Below are positions 1 through 8,742 of a DNA stretch of 45,242 nt, piece by piece (position 1 is the stretch's first letter; each line of letters opens with the position of its first letter). The notes beneath the pieces were generated by a model, which did not search any database, had not been told where the DNA came from, and worked only from the letters and a program-made list of their open reading frames with translations. The stretch spans positions 1 to 45,242 of the forward strand of contig JAABTT010000022.1 in NCBI GenBank assembly GCA_011389765.1, in the 5' to 3' direction. This stretch comes from Desulfohalobiaceae bacterium S24. GTDB taxonomy: Bacteria > Desulfobacterota > Desulfovibrionia > Desulfovibrionales > Desulfothermaceae. The translations under genes were made by a program, and so were the position numbers.

Positions 1-1173
1 ATGAAAATGCACGCAGGCACTCATTTTTTACAGATACCAGGACCGACCAATGTCCCGGAACGGGTCCTGAGAACCTTGAGCCGCCCGACCATTGATCATC
101 GAGGACCTGAATTCTCCAAATTGGCCCAGGATGTCCTGGAGGGATCCAGGCGCATTTTCCAAACCGAAAATCCCGTTATCATCTTTCCTTCTTCCGGAAC
201 CGGGGCCTGGGAAGCGGCTCTGGTCAACACTCTGTCGCCGGGCGACAGGGTGCTCATGTTTGAAACCGGTCATTTCGCCACTCTCTGGAAAAACATGGCG
301 GAGGGATTGGGACTCCGGGTCGACTTTGTCCCTGGGGACTGGCGGCACGGGGTGGACCCGGCTGTTGTCGAGGAAAAACTCTCTGCGGATACGGCCCGGG
401 AAATCAAATCCGTGATGGTGGTGCATAATGAGACCTCCACCGGGGTGACCAGCCGCATTCCTGAAATCAGAGCAGCCATGGACCGCACACAACATCCGGC
501 CCTGTTCATGGTGGATACCATCTCCTCCCTGGGCTCCATCGACTATCGGCATGATGAATGGAGGGTGGACGTCACAGTGGGCTGCTCCCAAAAAGGCCTG
601 ATGCTCCCGCCAGGCCTGGGATTCAACGCCCTCAGCCCCAAAGCCCTTAGCGCAGCTGAAAACAGCACGTTTCCCCGTTCGTACTGGGACTGGCAGGCCA
701 TGCTCGGCCTGAACCCCAAGGGCTTTTTCCCCTATACTCCGGCCACCAATCTGCTCTACGGGCTGCAGGAAGCCATCGCCATGCTTGAGGAAGAAGGTCT
801 GCAGAACGTGTTCAGCCGCCATTCCCGGCATGCCGAAGCCACCCGCCGGGCGGTCCGGAGCTGGGGTCTGGAGATCCTCTGTACCGAAGAAAAGGAATAC
901 AGCAGCTCCCTGACCGCGGTTCTGATGCCTTCCGGATCCGGGGCTGACGTCTTTCGCAAGACAACCCTTGAAGCCTTCAACATGTCCCTGGGCAGCGGAC
1001 TGGGCAAACTGGCCGACAAAGTCTTTCGCATCGGCCATTTGGGAGATTTTAACGACTTGATGCTCGCCGGGACGCTGTCCGGAGTGGAGATGGGACTGCA
1101 CTTGAGCAATACCCCCTTCACTCCAGGCGGCATCAATGCAGCCCTGGAGTACCTGAGTGCTTCCGCGGAATAG
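1..1173 (+). CDS. Class V PLP aminotransferase (serine/alanine-glyoxylate aminotransferase-like)
   Basis: A 390-residue fold-type I, PLP-dependent aminotransferase. The N-terminal IPGPTNVPE motif (about 12-20), SSGTGAWEAAL (64-74), VDTISSLG with the pyridine-nitrogen Asp near 172, and the Schiff-base Lys near 198 in GCSQKGLMLPPG are all typical of the serine-glyoxylate/alanine-glyoxylate aminotransferase family, and the length is normal. The likely reaction is transamination between a small amino acid (serine, alanine or aspartate) and glyoxylate or another 2-oxo acid in the cytoplasm; the donor cannot be decided from sequence. The ATG is the first base of the window, so upstream signals are not visible, but the match to the family starts within ten residues and the gene is probably complete. 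The TRAP genes begin 109 bp downstream with their own promoter, so the pairing could be functional (uptake of an organic or amino acid) but this is inference. Confidence 0.85.
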   Translation: MKMHAGTHFLQIPGPTNVPERVLRTLSRPTIDHRGPEFSKLAQDVLEGSRRIFQTENPVIIFPSSGTGAWEAALVNTLSPGDRVLMFETGHFATLWKNMAEGLGLRVDFVPGDWRHGVDPAVVEEKLSADTAREIKSVMVVHNETSTGVTSRIPEIRAAMDRTQHPALFMVDTISSLGSIDYRHDEWRVDVTVGCSQKGLMLPPGLGFNALSPKALSAAENSTFPRSYWDWQAMLGLNPKGFFPYTPATNLLYGLQEAIAMLEEEGLQNVFSRHSRHAEATRRAVRSWGLEILCTEEKEYSSSLTAVLMPSGSGADVFRKTTLEAFNMSLGSGLGKLADKVFRIGHLGDFNDLMLAGTLSGVEMGLHLSNTPFTPGGINAALEYLSASAE

Positions 1174-1199
1174 AACTTGGTTTAGGCGCCGGAAACGGC

Positions 1200-1229
1200 T
1201 TGACCTATATGTGGGTATGGGCTGATAAT
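1200..1229 (+). promoter_or_regulatory. Candidate sigma-70 promoter for the TRAP operon
   Basis: TTGACC at 1200-1205 and GATAAT at 1224-1229 are separated by 18 bp, five of six matches to each consensus box. The -10 ends 53 bp before the dctP start codon, leaving room for a short leader with a strong ribosome binding site (AAGGAG, about 1270-1275). Called from sequence only. Confidence 0.45.
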
Positions 1230-1282
1230 CCTTAACCGGAACAGCCCCTTTCAGGCAACCTTTTATACAAAGGAGATGTAGC

Positions 1283-2278
1283 ATGAAAAAATTGACAAGC
1301 ATTCTAACCCTGGCAGTGTTCGCGGCCTTTGCAATCCTGTCCTTCCAAGGGCAGGTCCAGGCCAAAACACTGGAACTCAAATTCGCCCATGTGGGCAACC
1401 CTGGCTCCCTCTTCTCCAAATCTGCGGATGAATTCGCAAAGCGGGCCAACGAGAAGCTCGGGGACAAGGCGGAAATTCAGGTCTATGGATCGAGTCAGCT
1501 CGGCAGCGATATCTCAATGCTGAACAAAGTCAAACTGGGACAGATAGATTTTTGTCTGCCCTCCACAGTCATGTCCTCGGTTGTTGACCAGTTCGGGGTC
1601 TTTGAAATGCCCTACCTGATCAAAGACCGGGAGCACATGAAACGCGTCGCAGAGGCAGTGGTCAAACCCAAACTCTATCCCCTTGCTGAAGACAAGGGCT
1701 ACAAGATTATCGCTATCTGGGAAAACGGCTTCCGGAACATCACCAACAACAAACGGCCGATCTACAAGCCGGAAGATCTGGAAGGCCTGAAGCTGCGCAC
1801 CCCCAAAGGCAAATGGCGGGTGGCCATGTTTAAGGAATATGGCGCCAATCCTTCGCCGATGGCTCTCTCCGAGGTCTTCACCGCACTGCAGACCGGAACC
1901 ATGGACGGCCAGGAAAATCCCCTCGTTCAGATCTATTCCCAAAAGTTTCAGGAAGTGCAGGAGTATTTATCTTTAACCGGACACGTGTATACGCCTGCCT
2001 ACGTGGTGGTTTCAAAGAATCACTGGAAAAAACTGCCCGATGACGTACGCAGCATACTGGAAGAGACCGCCCGGGAAATGCAGGAGTATGTGTATGAAAT
2101 CGCCGCCAAGATGGACACCGATCTGCTGGGCAAGATGGAAGAAGCCGGCATGAAGATCAATGAAGCCGACAAGCAGGCTTTTGTTGATGCTAGCGAGCCG
2201 ATCTATGAACTCTTTTCCCAAGAGATCGAGGGCGGTCAGGAAATGATCGATACCGCTCTGGAACTGGGCAACAAGTAA
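1283..2278 (+). CDS. dctP: TRAP transporter substrate-binding protein DctP
   Basis: A 331-residue periplasmic binding protein of the DctP family. It has a Sec signal peptide (MKKLTSILTLAVFAAFAILS, ending near VQAK), then FAHVGNPGSLFSKSADEFAK, the GSSQLGSD segment, LKLRTPKGKW with the Arg that usually binds the substrate carboxylate, and the family signature ALQTGTMDGQENP. It would capture an organic acid in the periplasm and hand it to the DctQM membrane pair, driven by an ion gradient. The start is supported by AAGGAG seven bases upstream. The substrate cannot be read from the sequence; C4-dicarboxylates, 2-oxo acids and sugar acids are all transported by this family. A stable hairpin lies between this gene and dctQ. 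Confidence 0.93.
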   Translation: MKKLTSILTLAVFAAFAILSFQGQVQAKTLELKFAHVGNPGSLFSKSADEFAKRANEKLGDKAEIQVYGSSQLGSDISMLNKVKLGQIDFCLPSTVMSSVVDQFGVFEMPYLIKDREHMKRVAEAVVKPKLYPLAEDKGYKIIAIWENGFRNITNNKRPIYKPEDLEGLKLRTPKGKWRVAMFKEYGANPSPMALSEVFTALQTGTMDGQENPLVQIYSQKFQEVQEYLSLTGHVYTPAYVVVSKNHWKKLPDDVRSILEETAREMQEYVYEIAAKMDTDLLGKMEEAGMKINEADKQAFVDASEPIYELFSQEIEGGQEMIDTALELGNK

Positions 2279-2356
2279 TCACAGTGCGGACTTTCCTTGC
2301 CGGCGAGCAACAGGGATAAGGACTGAAAAACCCGTTTCACAAGCTTTAAACAGCTA

Positions 2357-2384
2357 GAAACCCGCCCTAAACTGGGCGGGTTTC
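2357..2384 (+). terminator. Intra-operon hairpin between dctP and dctQ
   Basis: Arms GAAACCCGCCC (2357-2367) and GGGCGGGTTTC (2374-2384) pair perfectly over 11 bp around the loop TAAACT. No long U-tract follows. A GC-rich hairpin here probably stabilises the dctP end of the message or partly stops transcription, giving more binding protein than permease, as is common for binding-protein operons. Function is inferred. Confidence 0.6.
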
Positions 2385-2406
2385 GTCTCGAATACAAGGA
2401 GCCAAG

Positions 2407-2925
2407 ATGATATTCCAGAAGCTGCATGATGGCTTTGAGAAATTCTTGGAGTACATCACCATGCTCATGGTCGTGGTTCTTGCGATTATCGTGATGACTG
2501 GAGTTGTGTTCCGCTTTTCCGGTCATGCCCTTGGCTGGTACGATGAGGTGGCTTCAGTGATGCTGGCCTGGGTGACCTACTACGGAGCGGCCCTGGCCGC
2601 AATGAAGCGCGCCCATATCAGCGTTCCCGGCCTGTTGTACTCCCAGCCGCGTGCGGTGCGCATGGTGCTGGCAATCATAGCCGAAGCCTGCGTCCTGGCC
2701 TTTTTCATCCTTCTGGCCTGGTACGGCGTCGTAGTTTTGAAGGCCCTTGCCGGAGCCACGCTGGCCAGTGTTGAGATGCCCATCGAAATCTATCAATCGG
2801 TCATCCCGATCGGAGCCACGCTCTATGTTATTGCCGAACTGCTGACCCTTCCTGCCGAACTGCGTCGGGTATGGGAGGGCAAACGACCGACCATCGAAGA
2901 CGAAATCAAGGAGGTCCCGACATGA
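2407..2925 (+). CDS. dctQ: TRAP transporter small permease DctQ
   Basis: A 172-residue inner-membrane protein with four hydrophobic segments (roughly 15-40, 50-65, 85-110 and 128-150), the size and layout of DctQ subunits. Motifs include VMTGVVFRF, WYDEVASVMLAWVTYYGAALAA and RAHISVP, all usual for the family. It forms the membrane complex with DctM. AAGGAG sits six bases before the ATG. Its stop overlaps the dctM start (ATGA at 2922-2925), so translation of the two is probably coupled. Confidence 0.92.
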   Translation: MIFQKLHDGFEKFLEYITMLMVVVLAIIVMTGVVFRFSGHALGWYDEVASVMLAWVTYYGAALAAMKRAHISVPGLLYSQPRAVRMVLAIIAEACVLAFFILLAWYGVVVLKALAGATLASVEMPIEIYQSVIPIGATLYVIAELLTLPAELRRVWEGKRPTIEDEIKEVPT

Positions 2926-4202
2926 CAACGGCCTTACCGGTTATTGCGGCACTTTTTATGATTTTCATCAATGTGCCGATTGCAGTGGCCCTGGGAGCCA
3001 TTGCCTTGCTGGCCACGCTGCTGGCCCAGGGAACCGGCGCACTGGTCAACCTCCCTTTGGTCATGTTCGACGGCGCCACCAAATTCCCTTTGATCGCTAT
3101 CCCCCTCTTTATATTGGCGGGTTCAATCATGAACACCGGCGGCATTTCCCGCCGCCTGGTGGATCTGGCCTCAGCTATTTTAGGTTTTATCCGCGGCGGA
3201 CTGGCGATGGTCAACATCGCCACCTCGCTTTTTTTCGCTGAAATATCCGGCTCAGCCGTCGCAGATGTGGCCGCGCTGGGTTCCATCCTGATGCCGGCCA
3301 TGAAACGCAAAGGCTATCCAGCGCCCTTCGCAGCGGCGATCACCTCCTCATCTGCTTCATTGGCGATCATCATCCCGCCGTCCATCCCCATGATTCTCTA
3401 CGCCGCCATGTCCGACTCTTCCGTGGTGCAGCTGTTCGTGGCCGGCATAGTCCCGGGGGTGCTCGGCGGCCTGACCCTGATGGCGCTAGCGTATTATTAT
3501 TCGGTTCGCTACAAATACCCAGTGGAGGAAGTCTTCCAGCTCTCCCGGGTCTGGGCTGCCTTCAAAGCGGCCTGGCTCGCTTTGCTTCTGCCCTTGATCA
3601 TCCTCGGCGGCATCTTCGGCGGTTTCATGACGGCCACTGAAGGGGCGGCTTTGGCTGTGGTCGCTGCTTTGGTCATCAGCTTCTATTACCGGGAATTAAA
3701 ATTATCCTCTTTGCGGGCCTCAATTGTCGAGGGCGGTGTCCAGACCGCCGTAGTCATGCTGCTGGTGGCCAGCTCGGCCCTGCTGGGAGACTACCTGACC
3801 CAGGCCCAGGTTCCCCAAAACCTTGCCAAGCTCATCAGCGGCTGGACCGACGAACGAGTTGTCGTCCTCATGATTTTAAATGTTTTTCTGCTCATGATCG
3901 GACTTGTTCTGCATTCTGCAGCAGCAATCATCCTTGTGGTGCCCATCGTGATGCCCCTGGTCTTCTCTGTGGGCATTGATCCGGTCCATTTTGGACTGAT
4001 AGTCACCCTGAATTTAGCCATCGGCCAGCAGACCCCGCCGGTGGCCAGTGTGCTGATGACGGCCTGCTCGGTAGCCAAGGCCGACATCTGGGATGTGAGT
4101 CGAGCCAATATCCCCTTTGTTATCCTGCTTTTCGTCCTGCTGATTCTGGTGACCTATGTTCCGATAGTGCCCATGGGTCTGGTTGAATTGTTTTACCGTT
4201 GA
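2922..4202 (+). CDS. dctM: TRAP transporter large permease DctM
   Basis: A 426-residue polytopic membrane protein, the ion-coupled transport subunit of the TRAP system. It has about 12 hydrophobic segments. Family motifs include NVPIAVALGA near the N-terminus, PLIAIPLFILAGSIMNTGG, AEISGSAVADVAALGSILMP, TSSSASLAIIIPPSIPMILY and the C-terminal NLAIGQQTPPVASVL. I chose the ATG at 2922 because AAGGAGG lies at 2908-2914 and the ATGA overlap with dctQ is the classical arrangement; a longer frame from 2871 exists but would overlap dctQ by 55 bp and adds residues the family lacks. A strong terminator follows. Confidence 0.93.
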   Translation: MTTALPVIAALFMIFINVPIAVALGAIALLATLLAQGTGALVNLPLVMFDGATKFPLIAIPLFILAGSIMNTGGISRRLVDLASAILGFIRGGLAMVNIATSLFFAEISGSAVADVAALGSILMPAMKRKGYPAPFAAAITSSSASLAIIIPPSIPMILYAAMSDSSVVQLFVAGIVPGVLGGLTLMALAYYYSVRYKYPVEEVFQLSRVWAAFKAAWLALLLPLIILGGIFGGFMTATEGAALAVVAALVISFYYRELKLSSLRASIVEGGVQTAVVMLLVASSALLGDYLTQAQVPQNLAKLISGWTDERVVVLMILNVFLLMIGLVLHSAAAIILVVPIVMPLVFSVGIDPVHFGLIVTLNLAIGQQTPPVASVLMTACSVAKADIWDVSRANIPFVILLFVLLILVTYVPIVPMGLVELFYR

Positions 4203-4276
4203 CATTTGTAGATCTATACTTGTTGTTTTCGGCCATCAACGATATACTGCCAACAGTTCTCAAACAAGAACTATTC

Positions 4277-4315
4277 AAGTCCTGTTCTGCAAAATGCAGG
4301 GCAGGACTTTTTTTT
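4277..4315 (+). terminator. Rho-independent terminator after dctM
   Basis: A 15-bp stem (4277-4291 with 4295-4309, two G-U pairs) closed by an AAA loop, followed by an eight-base T run. It ends the TRAP transcript and separates it from the polymerase gene. Confidence 0.85.
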
Positions 4316-4349
4316 AAACCATCATTTCAGTGTATGCGTGGAGCTTGAA

Positions 4350-6071
4350 ATGCCCATCCACAACGCCGATATCCAGCTTCTGTTTCAGGAACTGGCCGAT
4401 CTTTTGGAAATTGAAGGGGCCAATCCTTTCCGGTCCCGGGCCTATCGCAACGCGGCCCGGACTATAGGCGGCCTGTCCGAGAGCATTGCCGATATGATCA
4501 ACAAACAGGAAGATTTAACCCGACTCCAGGACATCGGCAAGGACCTTGCCGAAAAAATGGAGGAAATTGTCCAAACAGGCTCACTCCAGGATCTGGAGGA
4601 AGCCAGGAAACGAGTCTCGCCTGAGCTGGCCTCGCTGCTCAAAATTCCCGGGCTCGGCCCGAAGAAAGTCAAGGCCCTGCACGAACAACTGGGCATCGAC
4701 TCGATTGCGGACTTAGGTCAAGCCGCCCAATCCGGGGAAATCAGCAAATTATCCGGTTTCGGCGCCAAAACCCAGACCTCTATTTTAGAAGAACTGGAGC
4801 GCTTCACAAGCCGGGATAAACGTTTCACCCTGGATACTGTGGAGTCTCTCGTCCAATCCCTGGAATCATTTCTCACCTCCATCTCCGGGGTCAAACAGGT
4901 GACTGTCGCCGGGAGTTACCGTCGCCGGAAAGAGACGGTCGGCGACCTTGACATCCTGGTCGCGACCGATGATCCAGACAGTGTGATGGAGCGTTTTGTC
5001 AATCACGAAGACGCGGCTGAGGTGCTGGTCCAGGGCAGCACCAAGACCTCCATCAAACACCGGATGGGCATTCAGGTGGATGTGCGGGTGGTTCCGGAAG
5101 CTAGCTACGGCGCGGCCCTGCATTATTTCACCGGTTCCAAGGCCCATAATATCGCCGTGCGCAAGCTCGCCCTGGAGAGAAACGACAAGATCAATGAATA
5201 CGGCGTATACAAGGGCGGGAAGCTTTTGGCCGGCCGAACAGAAGAAGCAGTCTACGCCCAATTGGACCTGCCCGTGATTCCCCCGGAGCTCCGTGAAGAC
5301 CGGGGGGAGATCCAGGCCGCCCAAAAAGGCGCCCTGCCTGAATTGATCAAGGAGACTGATCTCCGGGGCGACCTTCATTGCCACACCGACTGGAGCGACG
5401 GCAGGCAGACCCTGGAGGAGATGGCCCGGGCGGCACAAAAGATGGGCTATCAGTACCTGGCCATTACCGACCATACCCACAATCTGAAGGTGGTCAACGG
5501 ACTGGGGCCGGAGCGTTTGGCACAGCAGATCGAGGCCATCGACGAAATCAATAAACGAATGAAGCCCTTCACCCTGCTCAAGGGAGCGGAAGTGGACATC
5601 CTGGAAGACGGCCGCCTCGACCTGCCGGATGCAATCCTGCAGCGTCTCGATCTCTGCGTCTGCTCGGTGCACACCAAATTCAAACTCTCCAGACAGCAAC
5701 AGACCGATCGGATACTGAAGGCCATGGACAACCCGTACTGCACAATCCTGGGGCATCCCAGCGGTCGCTTGATCGGCTCCAGAGAGCCCTATGATCTGGA
5801 TATGGACCAAATCCTCAACAAGGCCAAGGCCGGCAACTGCTGTCTGGAAATCAACAGCCAGCCCGACCGGCTCGACCTCAAGGACACCACCTGCAAGGCG
5901 GCCAAAGACTTGGGAATCACTCTGGTCATCTCCAGCGACTCCCACAGGACTTCCGGTCTGCAGGCCGTCCGCTACGGAGTCGGTCAGGCCAGACGCGGCT
6001 GGCTTGAAGCGGACGATGTGCTGAACACCCGTCCTCTGAATGAGCTCCTGAAACTGCTGAAGAGAACCTAG
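4350..6071 (+). CDS. polX: DNA polymerase/3'-5' exonuclease PolX (family X with PHP domain)
   Basis: A 573-residue bacterial family X polymerase. The N-terminal helix-hairpin-helix region includes GANPFRSRAYRNAARTI (about 24-40) and LKIPGLGPKKVKALHEQLGI (about 97-116). The polymerase palm carries GDLDILVATDD (about 200) with the two metal-binding Asp and later QVDVRVVP. The C-terminal PHP phosphoesterase domain has DLHCHTDWSDGR (about 343) and ITDHTHN, plus downstream HP and DSH metal ligands. The family fills short gaps in base excision repair and its PHP domain is a 3'-5' exonuclease. Start: GTG at 4338 is in frame, but ATG at 4350 is preceded by GTGGAG and gives the family-typical MPIHNADIQ N-terminus. 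It appears to be transcribed alone. Confidence 0.92.
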   Translation: MPIHNADIQLLFQELADLLEIEGANPFRSRAYRNAARTIGGLSESIADMINKQEDLTRLQDIGKDLAEKMEEIVQTGSLQDLEEARKRVSPELASLLKIPGLGPKKVKALHEQLGIDSIADLGQAAQSGEISKLSGFGAKTQTSILEELERFTSRDKRFTLDTVESLVQSLESFLTSISGVKQVTVAGSYRRRKETVGDLDILVATDDPDSVMERFVNHEDAAEVLVQGSTKTSIKHRMGIQVDVRVVPEASYGAALHYFTGSKAHNIAVRKLALERNDKINEYGVYKGGKLLAGRTEEAVYAQLDLPVIPPELREDRGEIQAAQKGALPELIKETDLRGDLHCHTDWSDGRQTLEEMARAAQKMGYQYLAITDHTHNLKVVNGLGPERLAQQIEAIDEINKRMKPFTLLKGAEVDILEDGRLDLPDAILQRLDLCVCSVHTKFKLSRQQQTDRILKAMDNPYCTILGHPSGRLIGSREPYDLDMDQILNKAKAGNCCLEINSQPDRLDLKDTTCKAAKDLGITLVISSDSHRTSGLQAVRYGVGQARRGWLEADDVLNTRPLNELLKLLKRT

Positions 6072-6141
6072 CCATAGAACTCGCTGTCCTGCCGCCAGAG
6101 GGAAACCCAACTGCGATCAGCCTGGGTTTTGAAAAAAATCC

Positions 6142-6170
6142 TTGACAGGCGGACACGCTTTTGGTACAAA
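6142..6170 (+). promoter_or_regulatory. Promoter for the rpiR-ABC-peptidase operon
   Basis: A perfect -35 TTGACA (6142-6147), a 17-bp spacer and TACAAA (6165-6170) as -10, four of six matches. Transcription would begin about 35 bases before the rpiR start codon. The -10 overlaps the left arm of an inverted repeat that looks like an operator. Confidence 0.6.
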
Positions 6171-6210
6171 CTTTTCATTACATAAGAATATATGAACAAA
6201 TGTACCAAAA
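6159..6210 (+). promoter_or_regulatory. Candidate RpiR operator (wide inverted repeat)
   Basis: TTTTGGTACA (6159-6168) and TGTACCAAAA (6201-6210) are exact reverse complements, centre to centre 42 bp (about four helical turns). The similarity continues imperfectly inward (TTTTCAT on the left, ATGAAC on the right). The left arm covers part of the -10 box and the right arm ends at the base before the rpiR ATG, so it occupies the place where a ribosome binding site would be. Autoregulation by the adjacent RpiR protein is inferred. Confidence 0.55.
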
Positions 6211-7134
6211 ATGAGAAACCTTCTTCCCAAATTACGGTCCCTGGAGCGATTGACTCCCACTGAAAAAAAGATCGTCGCCTTTTTTGAACGGCATCTCCAG
6301 CAGCTGGCCTTTGACAGCCTGACCGGGCTCAGTGCCAAGGCCGGGGTCAGCAAGACATCCCTGAACCGTTTTTTGATGCAGCGCCTGGGATACCGGGGGT
6401 TCAAACAATTCAAGGCAGAACGCCAAAAAGAGATCGAGCACCAGCTGGAATCGCCCATACAGCGGTATCAGCGTCAGAATGACGGCAGCTGGAAAACAGC
6501 AACCCAAAACCCGACACCCTTTCAACGCCGGATTACGGAGTACATGCAGCACATCCAAACAGTAGGCGACTATCTGGATCAAGCCGCGCTGGAAAAAGCA
6601 GCGGACGCTTTGTCCCAAACCGACAGAGGCCTCTATGTACTGGGCCAGCGCATGTCCTTCAGCCTGGCCTATATTCTGGCCACCAACCTCCAGTATATCC
6701 GCTCTGATGTTTTCCTGATGCGGGACGACCACACTTCACTGCCCACTGAAATATTCAATACCAAGCCCGGTGACGTCCTTTTCGTCATCTCACGCCGGCG
6801 CTACTCGGAAAATACCTGCCGGCTGGCAAGCTATCTCCGCCGCAGCGGCCTGAGCATCGTGGCGGCCACCGATTCCGAGGTCTCGCCCATTGTACCTCTG
6901 GCCGACGTACTGCTGGTCATCCCCTCTTTGGAAACCGGCAGTTTTGAAGGTCTTGGCGCTCAGGTGGCGGTTATCGAAACCCTCGTGCTCATGGCGGCGG
7001 ACAAATGCCGCGAGAGTGAAAAAAGCTATTTTCAAAAAGCTGAAAATATTCTGACTGAATTCTTCTGCCAAATCCAGGACAGCGGCTCGCCGCCCTTTAC
7101 AGACAATAGACTGAACGTATCGGAGTTGTCCTGA
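6211..7134 (+). CDS. RpiR/MurR-family transcriptional regulator (HTH + SIS)
   Basis: A 307-residue regulator. The N-terminal HTH_6 domain (about 8-85) contains LTPTEKKIVAFFERHLQQL and GLSAKAGVSKTSLNRFLMQRLGYRGFKQF split over two stretches. The C-terminal SIS domain (about 115-250) has YVLGQRMSFSLAYILATNLQ, DVLFVISRRRYSENT and VPLADVLLVIPS, and would bind a phosphosugar or related ligand. Family members usually repress or activate an adjacent catabolic operon. The transport genes begin 44 bp downstream on the same strand. There is no Shine-Dalgarno sequence; the bases before the ATG are the right arm of an inverted repeat, so translation may be weak or dependent on the structure of the leader. 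Confidence 0.88.
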   Translation: MRNLLPKLRSLERLTPTEKKIVAFFERHLQQLAFDSLTGLSAKAGVSKTSLNRFLMQRLGYRGFKQFKAERQKEIEHQLESPIQRYQRQNDGSWKTATQNPTPFQRRITEYMQHIQTVGDYLDQAALEKAADALSQTDRGLYVLGQRMSFSLAYILATNLQYIRSDVFLMRDDHTSLPTEIFNTKPGDVLFVISRRRYSENTCRLASYLRRSGLSIVAATDSEVSPIVPLADVLLVIPSLETGSFEGLGAQVAVIETLVLMAADKCRESEKSYFQKAENILTEFFCQIQDSGSPPFTDNRLNVSELS

Positions 7135-7178
7135 ATCTGGACGGGGTTTACTTCACTTTTAACGTCAAGGAGGAAACT

Positions 7179-8726
7179 ATGCACAGTTGGAAAAAACACT
7201 CCCGTATTTGGATCGCGGCCATGGTCTTGCTCGGCCTGGTCCTGTCGTCCGCGGCCTGGGCCGGGAAAAAGGATGACACACTGAACGTCGCCTTCACCAA
7301 GGAACTCGAATCCTTGGACCGCTACTTCAACACCGCCCGGGAAGGGATTGTCTTTGCCCGGCATGTGTATGACAACCTGCTGTTCCGGGACCCGGAGACC
7401 TATGAATACGAGGGCCTCCTGGCCAAGTCTTTTGAATGGGAAGACGAGGTGACCCTGAACATCGAGCTGCGGCAAGGCGTTGAATTCCACAACGGCCAGG
7501 AAATGACTGCCGACGACGCGGTCTACACCCTCAATTATGCCGCTGATCCGGACAACAAGGTCAAAACCCAGCGCTACTCCAACTGGATCGACAAGGCTGA
7601 AAAAACAGGTCCCTATTCCTTCACCATCCATTTAAAATATCCCTTTCCACCGGCCCTGGAGTTCCTCTCCGGCGCCAACCCTGTCTATCCCAAAGACTAT
7701 CATCAGGAAGTCGGGTACAAGGGGTTCGGGGTCAAGCCCATCGGCACCGGCCCGTACAAAGCAACCGAAATCGAACCCGGCAAACGCCTGGTTCTGGTCA
7801 AAAATGAGAACTACTTCCAGAACAGCCCCAAAGGACAGCCCTCCATCGGCAAAATCGTCTGGCGCACCCTGCCGGAGATGAACACCCAGGTTGCGGAACT
7901 TATCACCGGCTCCCTGGACTGGGCCTTTCTTGTCCCTCCGGATCAGGCCGAACAGCTGAAAAAAGTCCCGAATGTTCAGGTGGTTCCCGCCGAAACCATG
8001 CGTATCGGCTATCTGACTTTCGATGCGGCCAATTTCAGCGAAACCAAACACGACATTGACAATCCATTCAAGGAGGTCAAGGTCAGACAGGCCGTCAGCC
8101 ACGCCATCAACCGCCAGGCCATCGCGGACAACCTGATTGGCGGCGGATCCCGACCGATTTACACCCCCTGCTATCCCAGTCAGCTGGGGTGTATTGAGGA
8201 AGCTGCCAAAGAATACGCCTATGATCCGGAGAAAGCCCAAGAGCTTCTGACTGAGGCCGGGTATCCGGACGGTTTTGACTGCATCCTCTACGCCTACCGC
8301 AACCGGCCCTTTGCCGAAGCCATGGTCGGCAACCTGAAAGCCGTAGGTATCGATGCCAAACTGGTCATGATGAAGTACTCCGCCCTGCGGGAGCGGCAGC
8401 GGGCCGGCAAGACCCCGCTGCAGTTCTTGACCTGGGGCTCCTACTCCATCAACGACGTCTCGGCCATCATCAGCAATTTCTTTGAACACGAAGCCGACGA
8501 CATCACCCGGGACCCCAAACTCAAGGAATGGCTGGAAGCCGCCGACAAAGAAATGGACACTGAAAAACGCAAGGAGCTCTACGGCAAGGCCATCGCCCGG
8601 ATCACCGAACGGGCCTATTGGGCGCCCCTGTTCTCCTATGTCTCCAACAACTGCTTCAGCAAGGACTTGAACTTCACGCCCTATCCGGACGCCGTGCCCC
8701 GCTTTTACATGGCGACCTGGAAATAA
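7179..8726 (+). CDS. Peptide/opine-type ABC transporter substrate-binding protein (SBP_bac_5)
   Basis: A 515-residue extracytoplasmic binding protein of cluster C. The Sec signal peptide (about 1-29, ending SSAAWAG) has no lipobox Cys, so it is predicted to be free in the periplasm. Mature-domain landmarks are LDRYFNTAREG, ELRQGVEFHNGQEMTADDAVYTL broken as two motifs (about 97-115), GTGPYKATEIEPGKRL and VRQAVSHAINRQAI (about 306-319). It would deliver a peptide, opine or similar solute to the permeases encoded next. AAGGAGG lies six bases upstream. Between this gene and the first permease is a 180-bp gap holding an inverted repeat. Confidence 0.9.
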   Translation: MHSWKKHSRIWIAAMVLLGLVLSSAAWAGKKDDTLNVAFTKELESLDRYFNTAREGIVFARHVYDNLLFRDPETYEYEGLLAKSFEWEDEVTLNIELRQGVEFHNGQEMTADDAVYTLNYAADPDNKVKTQRYSNWIDKAEKTGPYSFTIHLKYPFPPALEFLSGANPVYPKDYHQEVGYKGFGVKPIGTGPYKATEIEPGKRLVLVKNENYFQNSPKGQPSIGKIVWRTLPEMNTQVAELITGSLDWAFLVPPDQAEQLKKVPNVQVVPAETMRIGYLTFDAANFSETKHDIDNPFKEVKVRQAVSHAINRQAIADNLIGGGSRPIYTPCYPSQLGCIEEAAKEYAYDPEKAQELLTEAGYPDGFDCILYAYRNRPFAEAMVGNLKAVGIDAKLVMMKYSALRERQRAGKTPLQFLTWGSYSINDVSAIISNFFEHEADDITRDPKLKEWLEAADKEMDTEKRKELYGKAIARITERAYWAPLFSYVSNNCFSKDLNFTPYPDAVPRFYMATWK

Positions 8727-8742
8727 AACACTGTTGATCTGT

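Noticed and set aside
28-1467. 479-codon open frame on the minus strand opposite the aminotransferase
   Set aside because: It mirrors the codon pattern of the real gene, has no recognisable domain and runs across two unrelated genes.
4338-4349. GTG start for the PolX gene
   Set aside because: These bases better serve as the ribosome binding site for the ATG at 4350, which gives the family-typical N-terminus.
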